Of a stretch of DNA of 64,000 bases, positions 26,289 to 35,854 are shown in pieces (positions within the stretch are counted from its first letter, which is position 1; every line of letters begins with the position of its first letter). The position numbers and the translations under genes are program-made. The DNA is from Neorhizobium populisoli. Lineage in GTDB: Bacteria; Pseudomonadota; Alphaproteobacteria; Rhizobiales; Rhizobiaceae. The stretch spans positions 372,001-436,000 of the forward strand of contig NZ_JAHYCB010000004.1 in NCBI RefSeq assembly GCF_019430945.1. Direction: 5' to 3'. Under the pieces are notes generated by a model. It searched no databases and was not told where the DNA came from. It saw only the letters and a list, made by a program, of their open reading frames with translations.

Positions 26289-27337
26289 TCAACGAACGGA
26301 TCACTCCGCAAGCCGGCAAAGCAGCCAGTAAGCAGATCGATAAACAGATAGGCGACGACTTCATCACGGTCGAAGGTCTCGGCAAGACGTTTTCCGAGAA
26401 CCGCATGTTCGGGTCTTCCGGCTCGGCGGTGCGCGCGGTGGACGGGGCAAGTTTTACCGTGCGACGCGGCGAGACGCTGGCGCTGGTGGGTGAATCCGGT
26501 TGCGGCAAGTCGACGCTCGGCCGGCTGCTCCTGCGGCTGATCGAGGCAAGCGAGGGCGAGGTGACCGTCGACGGCACGAAGTTGATGGAGCTTTCGACCG
26601 GCGACATGCGCAACATGCGCGCAAAAATGCAGATGATCTTCCAGGATCCCTACGGCTCGCTCAGTCCCCGAAGGTCGATCTCGCAGATCATCTCCGAGCC
26701 GCTTGAAGTGTTCGGCATGGTCCAATCCTCCCGCCAAAGGCGCGAGCGGGTGGCGGAACTCCTGAGCCAAGTCGGGTTGTCGCCGACCTTCATGGACCGC
26801 TATCCGCGCCAGTTCTCCGGCGGCCAGCGGCAGCGCATCGGCATCGCAAGGGCGATCTCGGTCAATCCGCAGTTCATCGTCGCCGACGAACCGGTCTCCG
26901 CACTCGACGTCTCGGTCCAGGCGCAGATCGTCAACCTGATGCAGGACCTGCAGCAGAGTCGCGGCTTTTCCTACCTGTTCATCGCCCACGACCTGTCCGT
27001 CGTGCGCCATATCGCCGATCGTGTCGCCGTCATGTATCTCGGCCGCATCGTCGAGATCGGTCCCAAGGCGCGCATCTACAACGCGCCAAGCCATCCCTAT
27101 ACCCAGGCGCTGCTCTCCGCCGTCCCCGAACCCGATCCGGAAACACGCCGGGCGCGCATCATCCTCAAGGGCGATGTGCCAAACCCTGCAAACGTGCCGA
27201 AAGGCTGCAGTTTCCACACACGCTGTCCCATCGCACAGGACATCTGCAGGGTGGAACGGCCGAAGCTCGCCGAGACGGAGCAGGAGCACCTCGCGGCCTG
27301 CCACTTCGCAAAACCAATGCCGATTCCGGTCGCGTGA
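26285..27337 (+). CDS. DppF/OppF-like ABC transporter ATP-binding protein
   Basis: A 350-residue ATPase: Walker [24 protein letters not shown], signature [14 protein letters not shown], Walker [14 protein letters not shown]-loop AHDLSVV. The C-terminal Cys motif is [14 protein letters not shown]. It overlaps the preceding ATPase by 4 bp and closes the importer operon just before a strong bidirectional hairpin. Confidence 0.94.
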   Translation: MINERITPQAGKAASKQIDKQIGDDFITVEGLGKTFSENRMFGSSGSAVRAVDGASFTVRRGETLALVGESGCGKSTLGRLLLRLIEASEGEVTVDGTKLMELSTGDMRNMRAKMQMIFQDPYGSLSPRRSISQIISEPLEVFGMVQSSRQRRERVAELLSQVGLSPTFMDRYPRQFSGGQRQRIGIARAISVNPQFIVADEPVSALDVSVQAQIVNLMQDLQQSRGFSYLFIAHDLSVVRHIADRVAVMYLGRIVEIGPKARIYNAPSHPYTQALLSAVPEPDPETRRARIILKGDVPNPANVPKGCSFHTRCPIAQDICRVERPKLAETEQEHLAACHFAKPMPIPVA

Positions 27338-27339
27338 GG

Positions 27340-27371
27340 AAAGAGGTCTTCGAGCGGTCGAAGACCTCTTT
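27340..27371. terminator. Bidirectional terminator between convergent transporter operons
   Basis: A perfect 14-bp stem AAAGAGGTCTTCGA with its complement and a 4-nt loop (GCGG) begins 3 bp after the DppF-like stop and ends 9 bp before the ugpC stop. It reads CTTT on both strands, so it can serve both operons. Confidence 0.8.
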
Positions 27372-27380
27372 CCACATTGC

Positions 27381-28424
27381 TCAAATCCGCTGTCCATCCT
27401 TGTCGAAAAGGTGGAAATTCCTGCGGTCGGCGGTCAGCGTCATCTTCTCGTCGATCTGGATATGCGAGCGGCCCGGCACGCGGAAGACGATCGTCTGGCT
27501 GTCCGTTGTCGTGCCATGGACATAGCTCTCGGCGCCGACGAGTTCGACAGCGGCGACAGTCACTTCCGCTGTCATCGGACCTGAAACACCGCTACCGGCG
27601 ATGGCGATATCCTCTGGACGGATGCCTATCGTCACGGCATTGGCCGGCAATCCCGCATCGTTTGCAGCGGTCCAGCCCGCCCCGTTTCCGAGCTTCATCA
27701 GGTTCATCGAAGGCGAGCCGATGAAGGTGGCGACGAACGTGGTCGCCGGCTTTTCGTAAAGCTCGATCGGCGTGCCGACCTGTTCGATACGGCCGGCATT
27801 CAGCACCACCAGCCGGTCGGCCAGCGTCATCGCCTCCATCTGGTCATGGGTGACATAGATCGATGTCGTGGCCAGCGAACGCTGCAGGCGGCGGATCTCG
27901 ACGCGCATCTGGACGCGCAGTTTGGCGTCGAGGTTAGAGAGCGGCTCGTCGAACAGGAAGGCCGCCGGCTTGCGCACGATCGCGCGGCCCATGGCGACAC
28001 GCTGGCGCTGGCCGCCGGAAAGCTGCCGTGGTTTGCGCTCGAGGAAGGGCTCGATTTCAAGTGCACGTGCCGCTTCCGTGATGCGCCGGTCGATCTCCTC
28101 CTTCGGCGTGTTGCGGTTCTTCAGGCCGTAGGCGAGGTTCTGGCGCACCGTCATGTGGGGGTAGAGCGCATAGTTCTGGAAGACCATGGCAATGTCGCGT
28201 TCCGCCGGTTCCAGCCCGTTAACCAGCTTGTCGCCGATCATAATGTCGCCGGCGGTGATGCTTTCGAGGCCTGCCACCATGCGCAGCAGCGTGGACTTGC
28301 CGCAGCCGGATGGGCCGACCAGAACGATCATTTCTCCGTCGGCGATATCGAGCGATACGCCCTTGATGGTGTCGACGCCACCGCCATAGACCTTGCGGAC
28401 GTCCTTGAGTTCTATCCTCGCCAT
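27381..28424 (-). CDS. ugpC: sn-Glycerol-3-phosphate ABC transporter ATP-binding protein UgpC
   Basis: A 347-residue ATPase of the carbohydrate (MalK/UgpC) family: Walker [12 protein letters not shown], signature [14 protein letters not shown], Walker [14 protein letters not shown]-loop [17 protein letters not shown]-terminal regulatory TOBE domain follows ([12 protein letters not shown] form). The ATG overlaps the ugpE stop by one base. Last gene of a ugpBAEC set and probably of an eight-gene operon. No ugpQ phosphodiesterase follows; the next gene is convergent. Confidence 0.9.
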   Translation of the reverse strand: MARIELKDVRKVYGGGVDTIKGVSLDIADGEMIVLVGPSGCGKSTLLRMVAGLESITAGDIMIGDKLVNGLEPAERDIAMVFQNYALYPHMTVRQNLAYGLKNRNTPKEEIDRRITEAARALEIEPFLERKPRQLSGGQRQRVAMGRAIVRKPAAFLFDEPLSNLDAKLRVQMRVEIRRLQRSLATTSIYVTHDQMEAMTLADRLVVLNAGRIEQVGTPIELYEKPATTFVATFIGSPSMNLMKLGNGAGWTAANDAGLPANAVTIGIRPEDIAIAGSGVSGPMTAEVTVAAVELVGAESYVHGTTTDSQTIVFRVPGRSHIQIDEKMTLTADRRNFHLFDKDGQRI

Positions 28425-29272
28425 TACTTTTCAGTCTCCACCAAACCTTTGACAAACCAGCGCTGCATCAGCACCACGACGATGACCGGGGGAATGATCG
28501 CCAGGATCGCGGTGACCATGACGTAGTTCCAGGGGGTCGATGCGTCGGCAAAATCCACCATGCGGCGCAGACCGATGATGATCGTGTTCATCTCGGCCCG
28601 ATCGGTCACGAGCAGCGGCCAGAGATATTGCGTCCAGCCGTAGATGAACAGAATGACGAACAGGGCAGCGATATTCGTCGTCGACAACGGCAGCAGGATA
28701 TCGCGCATGAAGCGGAACGGCCCGGCATTGTCGATGCGCGCCGCCTCGACCATCTCGCCCGGGATCGTCAGGAAGAACTGCCGGAACAGGAAGGTCGCCG
28801 TCGCAGATGCCATCAGCGGCAGGGTCAGGCCAGCATAGGTGTTGAGCAGACCGAGATCGACGATGACCTTGTAGGTCGGCAGGATACGCACTTCCACCGG
28901 CAGCATCAGGGTGACGAAAATCATCCAGAAGAAGCCCATGCGGAACGGAAAACGGAAGAAGACGATCGCGAAGGCGGACAGGAACGAGATAATGATCTTG
29001 CCGACGGCGATGGCGACCGCCACCACGAAACTGTTGAACAGCAGTCGTTCCAGGCTGACGCCGACGACGCGCTCGACACCGACGGTGATTGCTTCACTGT
29101 AGTTTTCGACCAGATGCCCGCCGGGCAGGAGCGACAGCGGCGGACGCAGGATGGCGTTCGACGTCGCCGACGAGGCGATGAACGTATAATAGATCGGGAA
29201 GGCGACGATGATGATGCCGATGATCAGCATCAGATGCGCCATGAAGGTTGCGATGGGGCGGTTTTCGATCAT
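28424..29272 (-). CDS. ugpE: sn-Glycerol-3-phosphate ABC transporter permease UgpE
   Basis: A 282-residue inner-membrane permease with six predicted helices. Its N-terminus [20 protein letters not shown] matches UgpE. The EAA loop is [20 protein letters not shown], and [17 protein letters not shown] precedes a long periplasmic loop. It partners UgpA in the Ugp importer, which takes up glycerol-3-phosphate and glycerophosphodiesters. Confidence 0.9.
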   Translation of the reverse strand: MIENRPIATFMAHLMLIIGIIIVAFPIYYTFIASSATSNAILRPPLSLLPGGHLVENYSEAITVGVERVVGVSLERLLFNSFVVAVAIAVGKIIISFLSAFAIVFFRFPFRMGFFWMIFVTLMLPVEVRILPTYKVIVDLGLLNTYAGLTLPLMASATATFLFRQFFLTIPGEMVEAARIDNAGPFRFMRDILLPLSTTNIAALFVILFIYGWTQYLWPLLVTDRAEMNTIIIGLRRMVDFADASTPWNYVMVTAILAIIPPVIVVVLMQRWFVKGLVETEK

Positions 29273-29281
29273 TCTGACACC

Positions 29282-30163
29282 TCAACCGTAATGCACGCGC
29301 CGCTCGACGAAGCGGAACTGGAAAGCCGTGAGTGCGATAACGATCACCATCAGCACCACCGATTGCGCCGCCGACGAGCCAAGGTTCAGGTTCACGAACC
29401 CGTCATTATAGACCTTGTAGACCAGTGTTTCTGTTGCCTTCGCGGGCCCGCCATGGGTGACAGCGTGGATGATGCCGAACGTGTCGAAGAAGGCGTAGAC
29501 GGTGTTGACCACCAGCAGGAAGAAGGTCGTTGGCGCCAGAAGCGGGAAGATGATCGTCCAGAACCGCCGCGCGCCGCGGGCGCCATCGATGGCGGCGGCT
29601 TCCAGCAGCGATTTCGGGATCGCCTGCAAGCCGGCGACGAAGAACAGGAAATTGTAGGAAATCTGTTTCCAGGCGGCCGCGACCACGACGAGCGCCATGG
29701 CCTGATTGCCGTCCAGAACCGGATCCCAGGCGATGCCGTTGCGCCGCAGGAGATAGGCGAGTGTGCCCATGGCGGGGTTGAACATGAACAGCCACAACAT
29801 GCCGGCGACGGCGGGCGCCACGGCATAGGGAATGATCATCATCGTGCGGTAAAAGCCCTTGCCGCGCACCACGAGATCGGCGGCGGTGGCGAGCAACAAT
29901 GCAACGCCCATGGAAAGCAGTGCGGTCGCGACGCTGAAGACCACCGTCACCTGCAGCGAATGTAGATATTCGCCGTTCGAGAAGATCGCCGAGAAATTGG
30001 CGAACCCGACGAACGTGCTTTGCAGCCCGAACGGGTCTTCCCGCATGGCGGATTGATAGAGCGCCTGGCTTGCCGGCCAGAAGAAGAACACCACCGTCAG
30101 GATGATCTGCGGCAGGACCAGGAAATAGGGAAGGATCTTGTTCGGAAAGACGACGCTTTGCAC
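29282..30163 (-). CDS. ugpA: sn-Glycerol-3-phosphate ABC transporter permease UgpA
   Basis: A 293-residue inner-membrane permease with six helices ([20 protein letters not shown] at the N-terminus) and EAA loop [23 protein letters not shown] start at 30163 with GGAGCC upstream. The gap to ugpB contains a strong stem-loop. It forms the channel with UgpE. Confidence 0.9.
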   Translation of the reverse strand: MQSVVFPNKILPYFLVLPQIILTVVFFFWPASQALYQSAMREDPFGLQSTFVGFANFSAIFSNGEYLHSLQVTVVFSVATALLSMGVALLLATAADLVVRGKGFYRTMMIIPYAVAPAVAGMLWLFMFNPAMGTLAYLLRRNGIAWDPVLDGNQAMALVVVAAAWKQISYNFLFFVAGLQAIPKSLLEAAAIDGARGARRFWTIIFPLLAPTTFFLLVVNTVYAFFDTFGIIHAVTHGGPAKATETLVYKVYNDGFVNLNLGSSAAQSVVLMVIVIALTAFQFRFVERRVHYG

Positions 30164-30189
30164 GGGCAGGCTCCGTTTGGATGCGAAGA

Positions 30190-30222
30190 AGACGGCTCGC
30201 GTTGCAGAGACGCGAGCCGTCT
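30190..30222 (-). terminator. Intra-operon stem-loop after ugpB
   Basis: A perfect 13-bp stem AGACGGCTCGCGT with its complement and a 7-nt loop lies 7 bp downstream of the ugpB stop and 26 bp before the ugpA start. Such hairpins commonly protect binding-protein mRNA or cause partial termination, raising binding protein over permease. No T-run follows. Confidence 0.6.
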
Positions 30223-30229
30223 GCGGTGC

Positions 30230-31534
30230 TTACTTGCCGATTGCCTGCTGGATAGCGGCGTTGCCGCGTTCGACGGCCTTGTTGAGCGCCGTCTTGGCAT
30301 CCTGCTTGCCGGCCAGCATCGACTCGAACTCCTCGTTCATGATGTCGCGGACCTGCGGCAGGTTGACGAGGCGGACGCCCTTGGAATTGGCTGTCGGCGG
30401 CTTGCCCATCATCTGCTGGATCGGCGTCTCGCGGCCTGGGTTCTTCGGATAAAAGTCGGACTTCTTGGTCTCGTCATAGGCTGCCATGGTCACCGGCAGG
30501 TAGCCGGAAACCTGATGCAGGCGGGCCTGGATCTTGGTCTGCGACAGGAAGTTGAAGAACTCCGCGGTGCCCTTGTATTCCGCATCGCTCTTGCCGGCGA
30601 AGACCCAGAGGCTGGCGCCGCCCGGAATGGTGTTCTGCGGACGGCCTTCGCCTTCGTAGTAGGGAAGCTGACCGATACCGTAGTTCATGCCGGTCTTGAT
30701 GATGTCGCCGAGACCGCCAGAGGATTCCGTCAGAATGCCGCATTCGGCCGAGGTGAAGAGCTGCTTGGCTTCCGAGGTGCGGCCGCCGTAACGGAACGTG
30801 CCGTCCTTGGCAAGATCGGCGATCGACTGGAAATGCTTGACAAAGAAGTCGGAGTTAAAGGCGAGCTTCACATCGACGCCGCCGAGACCGTTTTCATTGC
30901 TGCCGTAGGAAACATTGTTCCAGGCGGCAAGGTTTTCGGTCTGGATCCAGGTGAGCCAGGTCGACGTGAAGCCGCAGGGTGCAGCGCCGCTGGTCTTGAT
31001 CTTCTTTGCGGCCTCGAACACCTGAGGCCAGGTCTTCGGCGGGTTGGCGGCATCGAGGCCAGCCTTCTGGAAGATATCCTTGTTATAATAGAGGATCGGC
31101 GACGAGGAGTTGTAGGGGAAGGACAGCATCGTGCCGTCCGGCTTCGAATAATAGGCGACGATGCCCGGCAGGTATTGCGACTTGTCGAACTTGAAGCCGC
31201 CCTTGGTGAGAACGTCGGCGACCGGCACGATGGCACCCTGTGCGCCCATCATCACGCCGCTGCCCGCGTCGAACACCTGGATGATAGCCGGCGGCTGCTT
31301 GGCGCGGAAAGCGGCGATGCCGGCATTCAGCGTTTCCGGATAGCTGCCCTTGAAGACCGGGAGGATTTTGTAATCCTTCTGGCTTTCGTTGAATTCTTTG
31401 GCCAGCTGCTCGACGACCTCGTTATTGGCGCCGGTCATGGCATGCCACCACTGGATTTCCGTGGCGGCCATGGCGCTGGAAGCCAGCAGCAGCGAAGTTG
31501 TTGCGGCAAATGCCGAAGTGAGAATGGTCTTCAT
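30230..31534 (-). CDS. ugpB: sn-Glycerol-3-phosphate periplasmic binding protein UgpB
   Basis: A 434-residue secreted binding protein with signal peptide MKTILTSAFAATTSLLLASS. It follows E. coli UgpB closely by memory: IQWWHAMTGANNEVVEQLA, ILPVFKGSYPETLNAGIAAF, FPYNSSSPILYYNKD, the STWLTWIQTENLAAWN ligand-site region (Trp included), IPGGASLWVFAG and GYLPVT. It binds glycerol-3-phosphate and glycerophosphodiesters. It is 97 bp downstream of the phosphatase gene, and I see no CTGTCAT-type Pho box there, so control from the LacI promoter upstream is likely. Confidence 0.92.
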   Translation of the reverse strand: MKTILTSAFAATTSLLLASSAMAATEIQWWHAMTGANNEVVEQLAKEFNESQKDYKILPVFKGSYPETLNAGIAAFRAKQPPAIIQVFDAGSGVMMGAQGAIVPVADVLTKGGFKFDKSQYLPGIVAYYSKPDGTMLSFPYNSSSPILYYNKDIFQKAGLDAANPPKTWPQVFEAAKKIKTSGAAPCGFTSTWLTWIQTENLAAWNNVSYGSNENGLGGVDVKLAFNSDFFVKHFQSIADLAKDGTFRYGGRTSEAKQLFTSAECGILTESSGGLGDIIKTGMNYGIGQLPYYEGEGRPQNTIPGGASLWVFAGKSDAEYKGTAEFFNFLSQTKIQARLHQVSGYLPVTMAAYDETKKSDFYPKNPGRETPIQQMMGKPPTANSKGVRLVNLPQVRDIMNEEFESMLAGKQDAKTALNKAVERGNAAIQQAIGK

Positions 31535-31631
31535 GGATGTTTTCCTCCCTTTCCCATGAAACGAACAGGGATCCTCCGATCCCCTTGATGTGGCCGCGCC
31601 GATCCCACGAACGCCGCGGCCGGATTTGAAA

Positions 31632-32477
31632 TCACGCGGCGGCGATGTCTCCCGAAGCGATGCCGGCGATGCGTTGCAGGTCTTCGATCGCGCCCGGACC
31701 GGCGGCTAGAACGGGGGCGCCTTTAGTCAAGCGCTCGCCCTCGGTCGGGAAGGGCAGATACCAGCCGCCGGCTTCCTTGACGATGCAATAGCCGCCGAGG
31801 CAATCCCAGGCGTGCATATAGGGTTCGTAGTAGCCGACCAGCCGGCCGGCCGCGACGTAAGCGAGCATAAGGGCACCGGAGCCGAGTCGCACGAAATTAC
31901 CGCCGCCTTCGAGCAGGTCGGAAACGATCTTGCCGACTGAAGCGGGCGTGACGTGGTGGTTGGCACCGATGCCGGTCAGCGCGTTGCGGATCGTCCTTTT
32001 CGGATCGAGGGAGAGCGGCTTGCCATTGAGCGTCGCACCCTGACCGGCGGAGGCGGAATAGGTCTCGCCGAGGCAGGGCACATAGATGACGCCGACGACC
32101 GGCACCTTGTTGTGCAGAACCGCAATCGAGACGCACCAGTTCGGCATGCCGTTGACGAAGGGGCTGGTCCCGTCGATCGGGTCGACTACCCAGGTATAGC
32201 CCGACGTGCCGGAAACGAGGCCGTATTCCTCACCGAGAAAGCCGTCTTCGGCAAAGGCGTCGGAGACCTTGCCGCGAATGAGGTTTTCCACCTCACGATC
32301 GGCGATCGAGACGACGTCTTGCGGATCACCCTTGGTTTCGATCACCAGAGTTTCGCGCTGGGTGAAGTAGTCGAAAGCGACCTTGCCGGCGGTCTGAGCG
32401 ATCTCTTCGGCCAGCGCGTGGCGCTCCCTGATTTCGCGTTCGTGTATGTTCATGACACCATTGTCCCTGTCGGTCAT
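31632..32477 (-). CDS. Inositol monophosphatase-family phosphatase
   Basis: A 281-residue Mg-dependent phosphatase of the IMPase/HisN/CysQ superfamily. Metal-site motifs are visible: GEEYG near residue 80, VVDPIDGTSPFVNGMPNW near 98-115, and the C-terminal HAWDCLGGYCIVKEAGG containing the last Asp ligand. Substrates in the family include inositol phosphates, histidinol phosphate and 3',5'-ADP. The ATG at 32477 lies 10 bp after the ATPase stop; ATG 32453 is an alternative. Its place between an Afu/Fbp-like importer and ugpBAEC suggests dephosphorylation of an imported phosphate ester, possibly feeding the nearby iol genes. Confidence 0.87.
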   Translation of the reverse strand: MTDRDNGVMNIHEREIRERHALAEEIAQTAGKVAFDYFTQRETLVIETKGDPQDVVSIADREVENLIRGKVSDAFAEDGFLGEEYGLVSGTSGYTWVVDPIDGTSPFVNGMPNWCVSIAVLHNKVPVVGVIYVPCLGETYSASAGQGATLNGKPLSLDPKRTIRNALTGIGANHHVTPASVGKIVSDLLEGGGNFVRLGSGALMLAYVAAGRLVGYYEPYMHAWDCLGGYCIVKEAGGWYLPFPTEGERLTKGAPVLAAGPGAIEDLQRIAGIASGDIAAA

Positions 32478-32487
32478 ATTTCCGCGG

Positions 32488-33549
32488 TCATTCCGCGATG
32501 ATGGCGATGCCCCGGTTCTTCAGGCCGATGGCGACCTGCGTGCCGGGGGCGAGGGGGCGGTCGACCGACGGGTCCACGATAAAAAGGGTCCCGCCGCTCG
32601 TTTCCGCCTCGTATTCGATATGGTCACCGAGATAGGCCGCATGGCTGATCCGCCCGGAAAAGGCGGCATTTTCGGCCGGCTCCACGGTGATCGCGCTCGG
32701 TCGCACGGCGAGCTTGCCGCGGCCTGTTTTGGCGCCCCGTGCCGGCACGACATGCTGCAATCCCTCGATGCTGACCGTCGCATTCGCTCCGGAGATGTCG
32801 ATGATCTCGCAGGACACGACATTCGCCTCGCCGATGAAGTCGGCAATGAAGGTCGAAGCCGGTGCCTCATAGAGTTCACGCGGGCTGCCGGCCTGGGCGA
32901 TCTCGCCATCCTTCATCACGATGATCTTGTCGGAAACGGCCAAAGCTTCGTCCTGGTCGTGGGTCACATAGACGGCGGTGAACTGCAGGCGCTGCTGGAG
33001 TTCGCGGATCTCAGTGCGGACGCGGCGGCGAAGGCGGGCGTCGAGGTTCGACAGCGGTTCGTCGAGCAGCAGAACCTGCGGTTCGAGCACCAGCGCGCGG
33101 GCGACTGCAACACGCTGCTGCTGGCCGCCGGAGAGCTCGGCCGGCAGCCGCTTGCCCATGCCTGCAAGGCCGACGAGTTCGAGCCCGTGTTCGGCCTTCT
33201 GCCGCGCTTCCTTCTTGTTCAGGCCGGAAGACTCCAGCCCGTAGGCGACATTGTCGAGCGAGGTCATGTGCGGAAACAGTGCGTAGGATTGGAACACCAT
33301 CGAGACATCGCGCTCGTTGGCCGGCAGCATGGTCACGTCCTTGCCGCCGATCAGGATGCGGCCGGAGGTCGGATGTTCCAGTCCGGCCAGCATGCGTAGC
33401 GTCGTCGTCTTGCCGCAGCCGGAGGGGCCGAGCAGCGTCACCAGCGTGCCCGGCTCGACGGTCAGCGACAGGTCGTGGATCGCCGTGAAGGCGCCGAAGG
33501 TCTTGCGGACATTCTGAAAGACGACGGATCCGGCAGGGGCTCTGTTCAT
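32488..33549 (-). CDS. Fbp/Afu/Pot-type ABC transporter ATP-binding protein
   Basis: A 353-residue ATPase: Walker A GPSGCGKTTTLR, Q-loop FQSYALFPHMT, signature [15 protein letters not shown], Walker [14 protein letters not shown]-loop YVTHDQDEALAVSD. A C-terminal TOBE domain follows (from about residue 240). The start overlaps the permease stop by 4 bp. This family serves iron(III), polyamine, phosphonate and sugar-phosphate importers. Confidence 0.92.
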   Translation of the reverse strand: MNRAPAGSVVFQNVRKTFGAFTAIHDLSLTVEPGTLVTLLGPSGCGKTTTLRMLAGLEHPTSGRILIGGKDVTMLPANERDVSMVFQSYALFPHMTSLDNVAYGLESSGLNKKEARQKAEHGLELVGLAGMGKRLPAELSGGQQQRVAVARALVLEPQVLLLDEPLSNLDARLRRRVRTEIRELQQRLQFTAVYVTHDQDEALAVSDKIIVMKDGEIAQAGSPRELYEAPASTFIADFIGEANVVSCEIIDISGANATVSIEGLQHVVPARGAKTGRGKLAVRPSAITVEPAENAAFSGRISHAAYLGDHIEYEAETSGGTLFIVDPSVDRPLAPGTQVAIGLKNRGIAIIAE

Positions 33550-35777
33550 GCGGTTTTCTCCTGCTGAATGGATGTCGAAATGCGGACGCGGGTGGCCGAG
33601 ATGCGGTTTTCACGCCGCAGGCGCCGCTCGCCGACGAGAAGCTGGAAGCCGAGGATGACGGTGATCATCACGACGATCAGCATGGAGGAATAGGCGATCG
33701 CCACGCCGAACTCGCCGTTTTCGACGAGGCCGACGATATAGGAGGTTGCCATGTTGTATTGAGCGCTGACGAGGAAGACGACGGCGCTGATTGAGGTAAT
33801 GGCGCGCACGAAGGAGTAGACGAGCGCGGCGGTGATTGCCGGCCTGAGCAAGGGCAGGATGACCTTGCGGATGGTGCGGAAACTGTTGGCCCGCAGTGTC
33901 ATCGAGGCCTCGTCGAGGCTGCGGTCGAGCTGGCTCATGGCGGCGATGCCGCCGCGCACGCCGACCGGCATATTGCGGAACACGAAGCAGGCGACGAGGA
34001 CCAGTGCGGTGCCGGTCATTTCCAGCGGCGGCAGGTTGAACGCCATGATGTAGCTGATGCCGATGACCGTGCCGGGGATGGCGAAGCTCATCATCAGTGC
34101 GAATTCGAACAATTCCCGGCCAGCGAACTTCTGGCGGACGATGACATAGGCCGTGGCGAGCCCGACTGCCGCCGTCAGCGGTGCCGAGATCAGTGCGATT
34201 TCCATCGTCGTCCAGAACGAATTCCAGGCAACGCCGGTCCAGGCGATCGAGCCATCCCGTAGAGTGATGGAGAAGGCCTTGGCGTAATGGGCGAGCGTCA
34301 GCGTGTTGTCGAGGCCCCAGGTCTTCACGAAGCCGCCGAAGATGATCATGCCGTAAACGACGAGCGTGAAGATCATCCAGGGAATGACGATCGCATGCAC
34401 GCCGATCGATAGCGAGCGGGGCAGGGCGATATGTGCACCGCTGTCACCTTTGCCGGTGACCGTCGCGAAATTCTTGCCGGAAAGCCAGAGCCGCTGGGCG
34501 AGGAAAGCCGAGAGCGTGAAGCAAAGCAGGATCATGGCGAGAACGGCGGCGCGGGCCGGATCGTTCTGCGAGCCGACGACGGCGAAGAAGATTTCCGTCG
34601 ACAGCACGCCATGGCTGCCGCCGAGCACCAGCGGATTGCCGAAATCCGCCATGCTTTCGATAAAACCGATCAGGAAGGCGTTGGCGAGGCCGGGTGTCAT
34701 CAGCGGCAGCGACACTTTCCAGAAGGTGCGCCAGCGGTCGGCGCGCAGCGTCTGCGAGGCTTCCTCCATTGATGGGCTGACGCCTTCGACGACGCCGATC
34801 AGCACCAGGAAGGAAATCGGTGTGAAAGAAAGGACCTGCGCGATCCAGATACCAGTCAGGCCATAAAGCCAGCGGCTTGGCTCGACGCCAAACAGCAACG
34901 ACAGGCTCTGGGTGACGACACCGGCGCGGCCGAACAGAAGGGTGAGTGCCAATCCGATAACGAAGGGCGGTGTGATGATCGGCAGAACCGTGAGAAGCCG
35001 CAGGCCCTTCTTGAACGGAAAGCGGGTGCGGGTCGCGACCAGTGCGAATGCGAGGCCAAGAGTGGTCGAGCCGGCAGCGGTCATGATCGCCAGCAAAAGC
35101 GTGCGCCAGGCGACCCCGCAGCGCGCGCCGCCGACCACGCAATCGAGGCTCCAGATCGACGAATCCATGATGTTGCGATTGAAGCCGTCGAAATTCACCG
35201 AGCCGTCGAAATCCTGAAAGGCGCCGATGAACATGCTGCCGATCGGGTAGAACACGAAAACGGCGACCAGAAAGATCAGCATGGAAATGGTCGCGACGAC
35301 GAAGGCGTCGCCGCGCATCACACCACGCTCGGCAAGTCCGAAGGCGAATATCAGAACGAAGCATATTGAAGTGAGAACCGCTCCCGCCCCCATCGAAGAC
35401 TGGCCGGTTGCAAGTTGGCCAAAAAGCGTTTCGCCGATCGTCCAGGTCCAGCCGGTCGCGGTGATGGCAAGTCCCTGTAGGGCAAGGAACAGAACACCTA
35501 AGCCGCCTGCGGCGGCCAGCAATGCTCCGCGGCGCATCGGATCGGTTATGAAACGGGCGGCAAGTGCCGCGCCGAGCGCAAGCAGCACCGCCAGCAGCCA
35601 CCAGCGACCATACGTGGCTATCTGCAATATGCCCGGAGCGACCGTTTCCTTGCGCGGGAAATCGGGCAGCCACGAGAAGGAGTAAAACCCCTTCTCGATC
35701 CGGTACCACGGCAGGACGATCGTCGCCGCAATGCCAAGCGCCAGCACGATATCCAGTCTGCGGTTGCGATTATCCAT
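33546..35777 (-). CDS. Two-domain Fbp/Afu-type ABC transporter permease
   Basis: A 743-residue fused permease containing two binding-protein-dependent transport domains. Two EAA loops are visible: SMEEASQTLRADRWRTFWKV near residue 360 and SLDEASMTLRANSFRTIRKV near 630. An additional N-terminal block of about four helices precedes the first domain, longer than a typical FbpB. Start at ATG 35777 (MDNRNRRLDIVLALGIAATI), where the first hydrophobic helix begins; the frame is open upstream but that stretch is Arg/Pro-rich. It pairs with the adjacent ATPase and binding protein. Confidence 0.9.
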   Translation of the reverse strand: MDNRNRRLDIVLALGIAATIVLPWYRIEKGFYSFSWLPDFPRKETVAPGILQIATYGRWWLLAVLLALGAALAARFITDPMRRGALLAAAGGLGVLFLALQGLAITATGWTWTIGETLFGQLATGQSSMGAGAVLTSICFVLIFAFGLAERGVMRGDAFVVATISMLIFLVAVFVFYPIGSMFIGAFQDFDGSVNFDGFNRNIMDSSIWSLDCVVGGARCGVAWRTLLLAIMTAAGSTTLGLAFALVATRTRFPFKKGLRLLTVLPIITPPFVIGLALTLLFGRAGVVTQSLSLLFGVEPSRWLYGLTGIWIAQVLSFTPISFLVLIGVVEGVSPSMEEASQTLRADRWRTFWKVSLPLMTPGLANAFLIGFIESMADFGNPLVLGGSHGVLSTEIFFAVVGSQNDPARAAVLAMILLCFTLSAFLAQRLWLSGKNFATVTGKGDSGAHIALPRSLSIGVHAIVIPWMIFTLVVYGMIIFGGFVKTWGLDNTLTLAHYAKAFSITLRDGSIAWTGVAWNSFWTTMEIALISAPLTAAVGLATAYVIVRQKFAGRELFEFALMMSFAIPGTVIGISYIMAFNLPPLEMTGTALVLVACFVFRNMPVGVRGGIAAMSQLDRSLDEASMTLRANSFRTIRKVILPLLRPAITAALVYSFVRAITSISAVVFLVSAQYNMATSYIVGLVENGEFGVAIAYSSMLIVVMITVILGFQLLVGERRLRRENRISATRVRISTSIQQEKTA

Positions 35778-35854
35778 AGCCGGCGGCGACCTTACTCGTC
35801 GGGAAACAGGTCCGCCGCGCCGGAACGGGCCCGGGCGCGGCGGGGCGATTGAGG

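Noticed and set aside
28628..29965. 445-codon open frame opposite ugpE and ugpA
   Set aside because: Strongly Asp/Glu/Gln/His-biased, as expected for the antisense of membrane-protein codons; both sense genes are clearly real.
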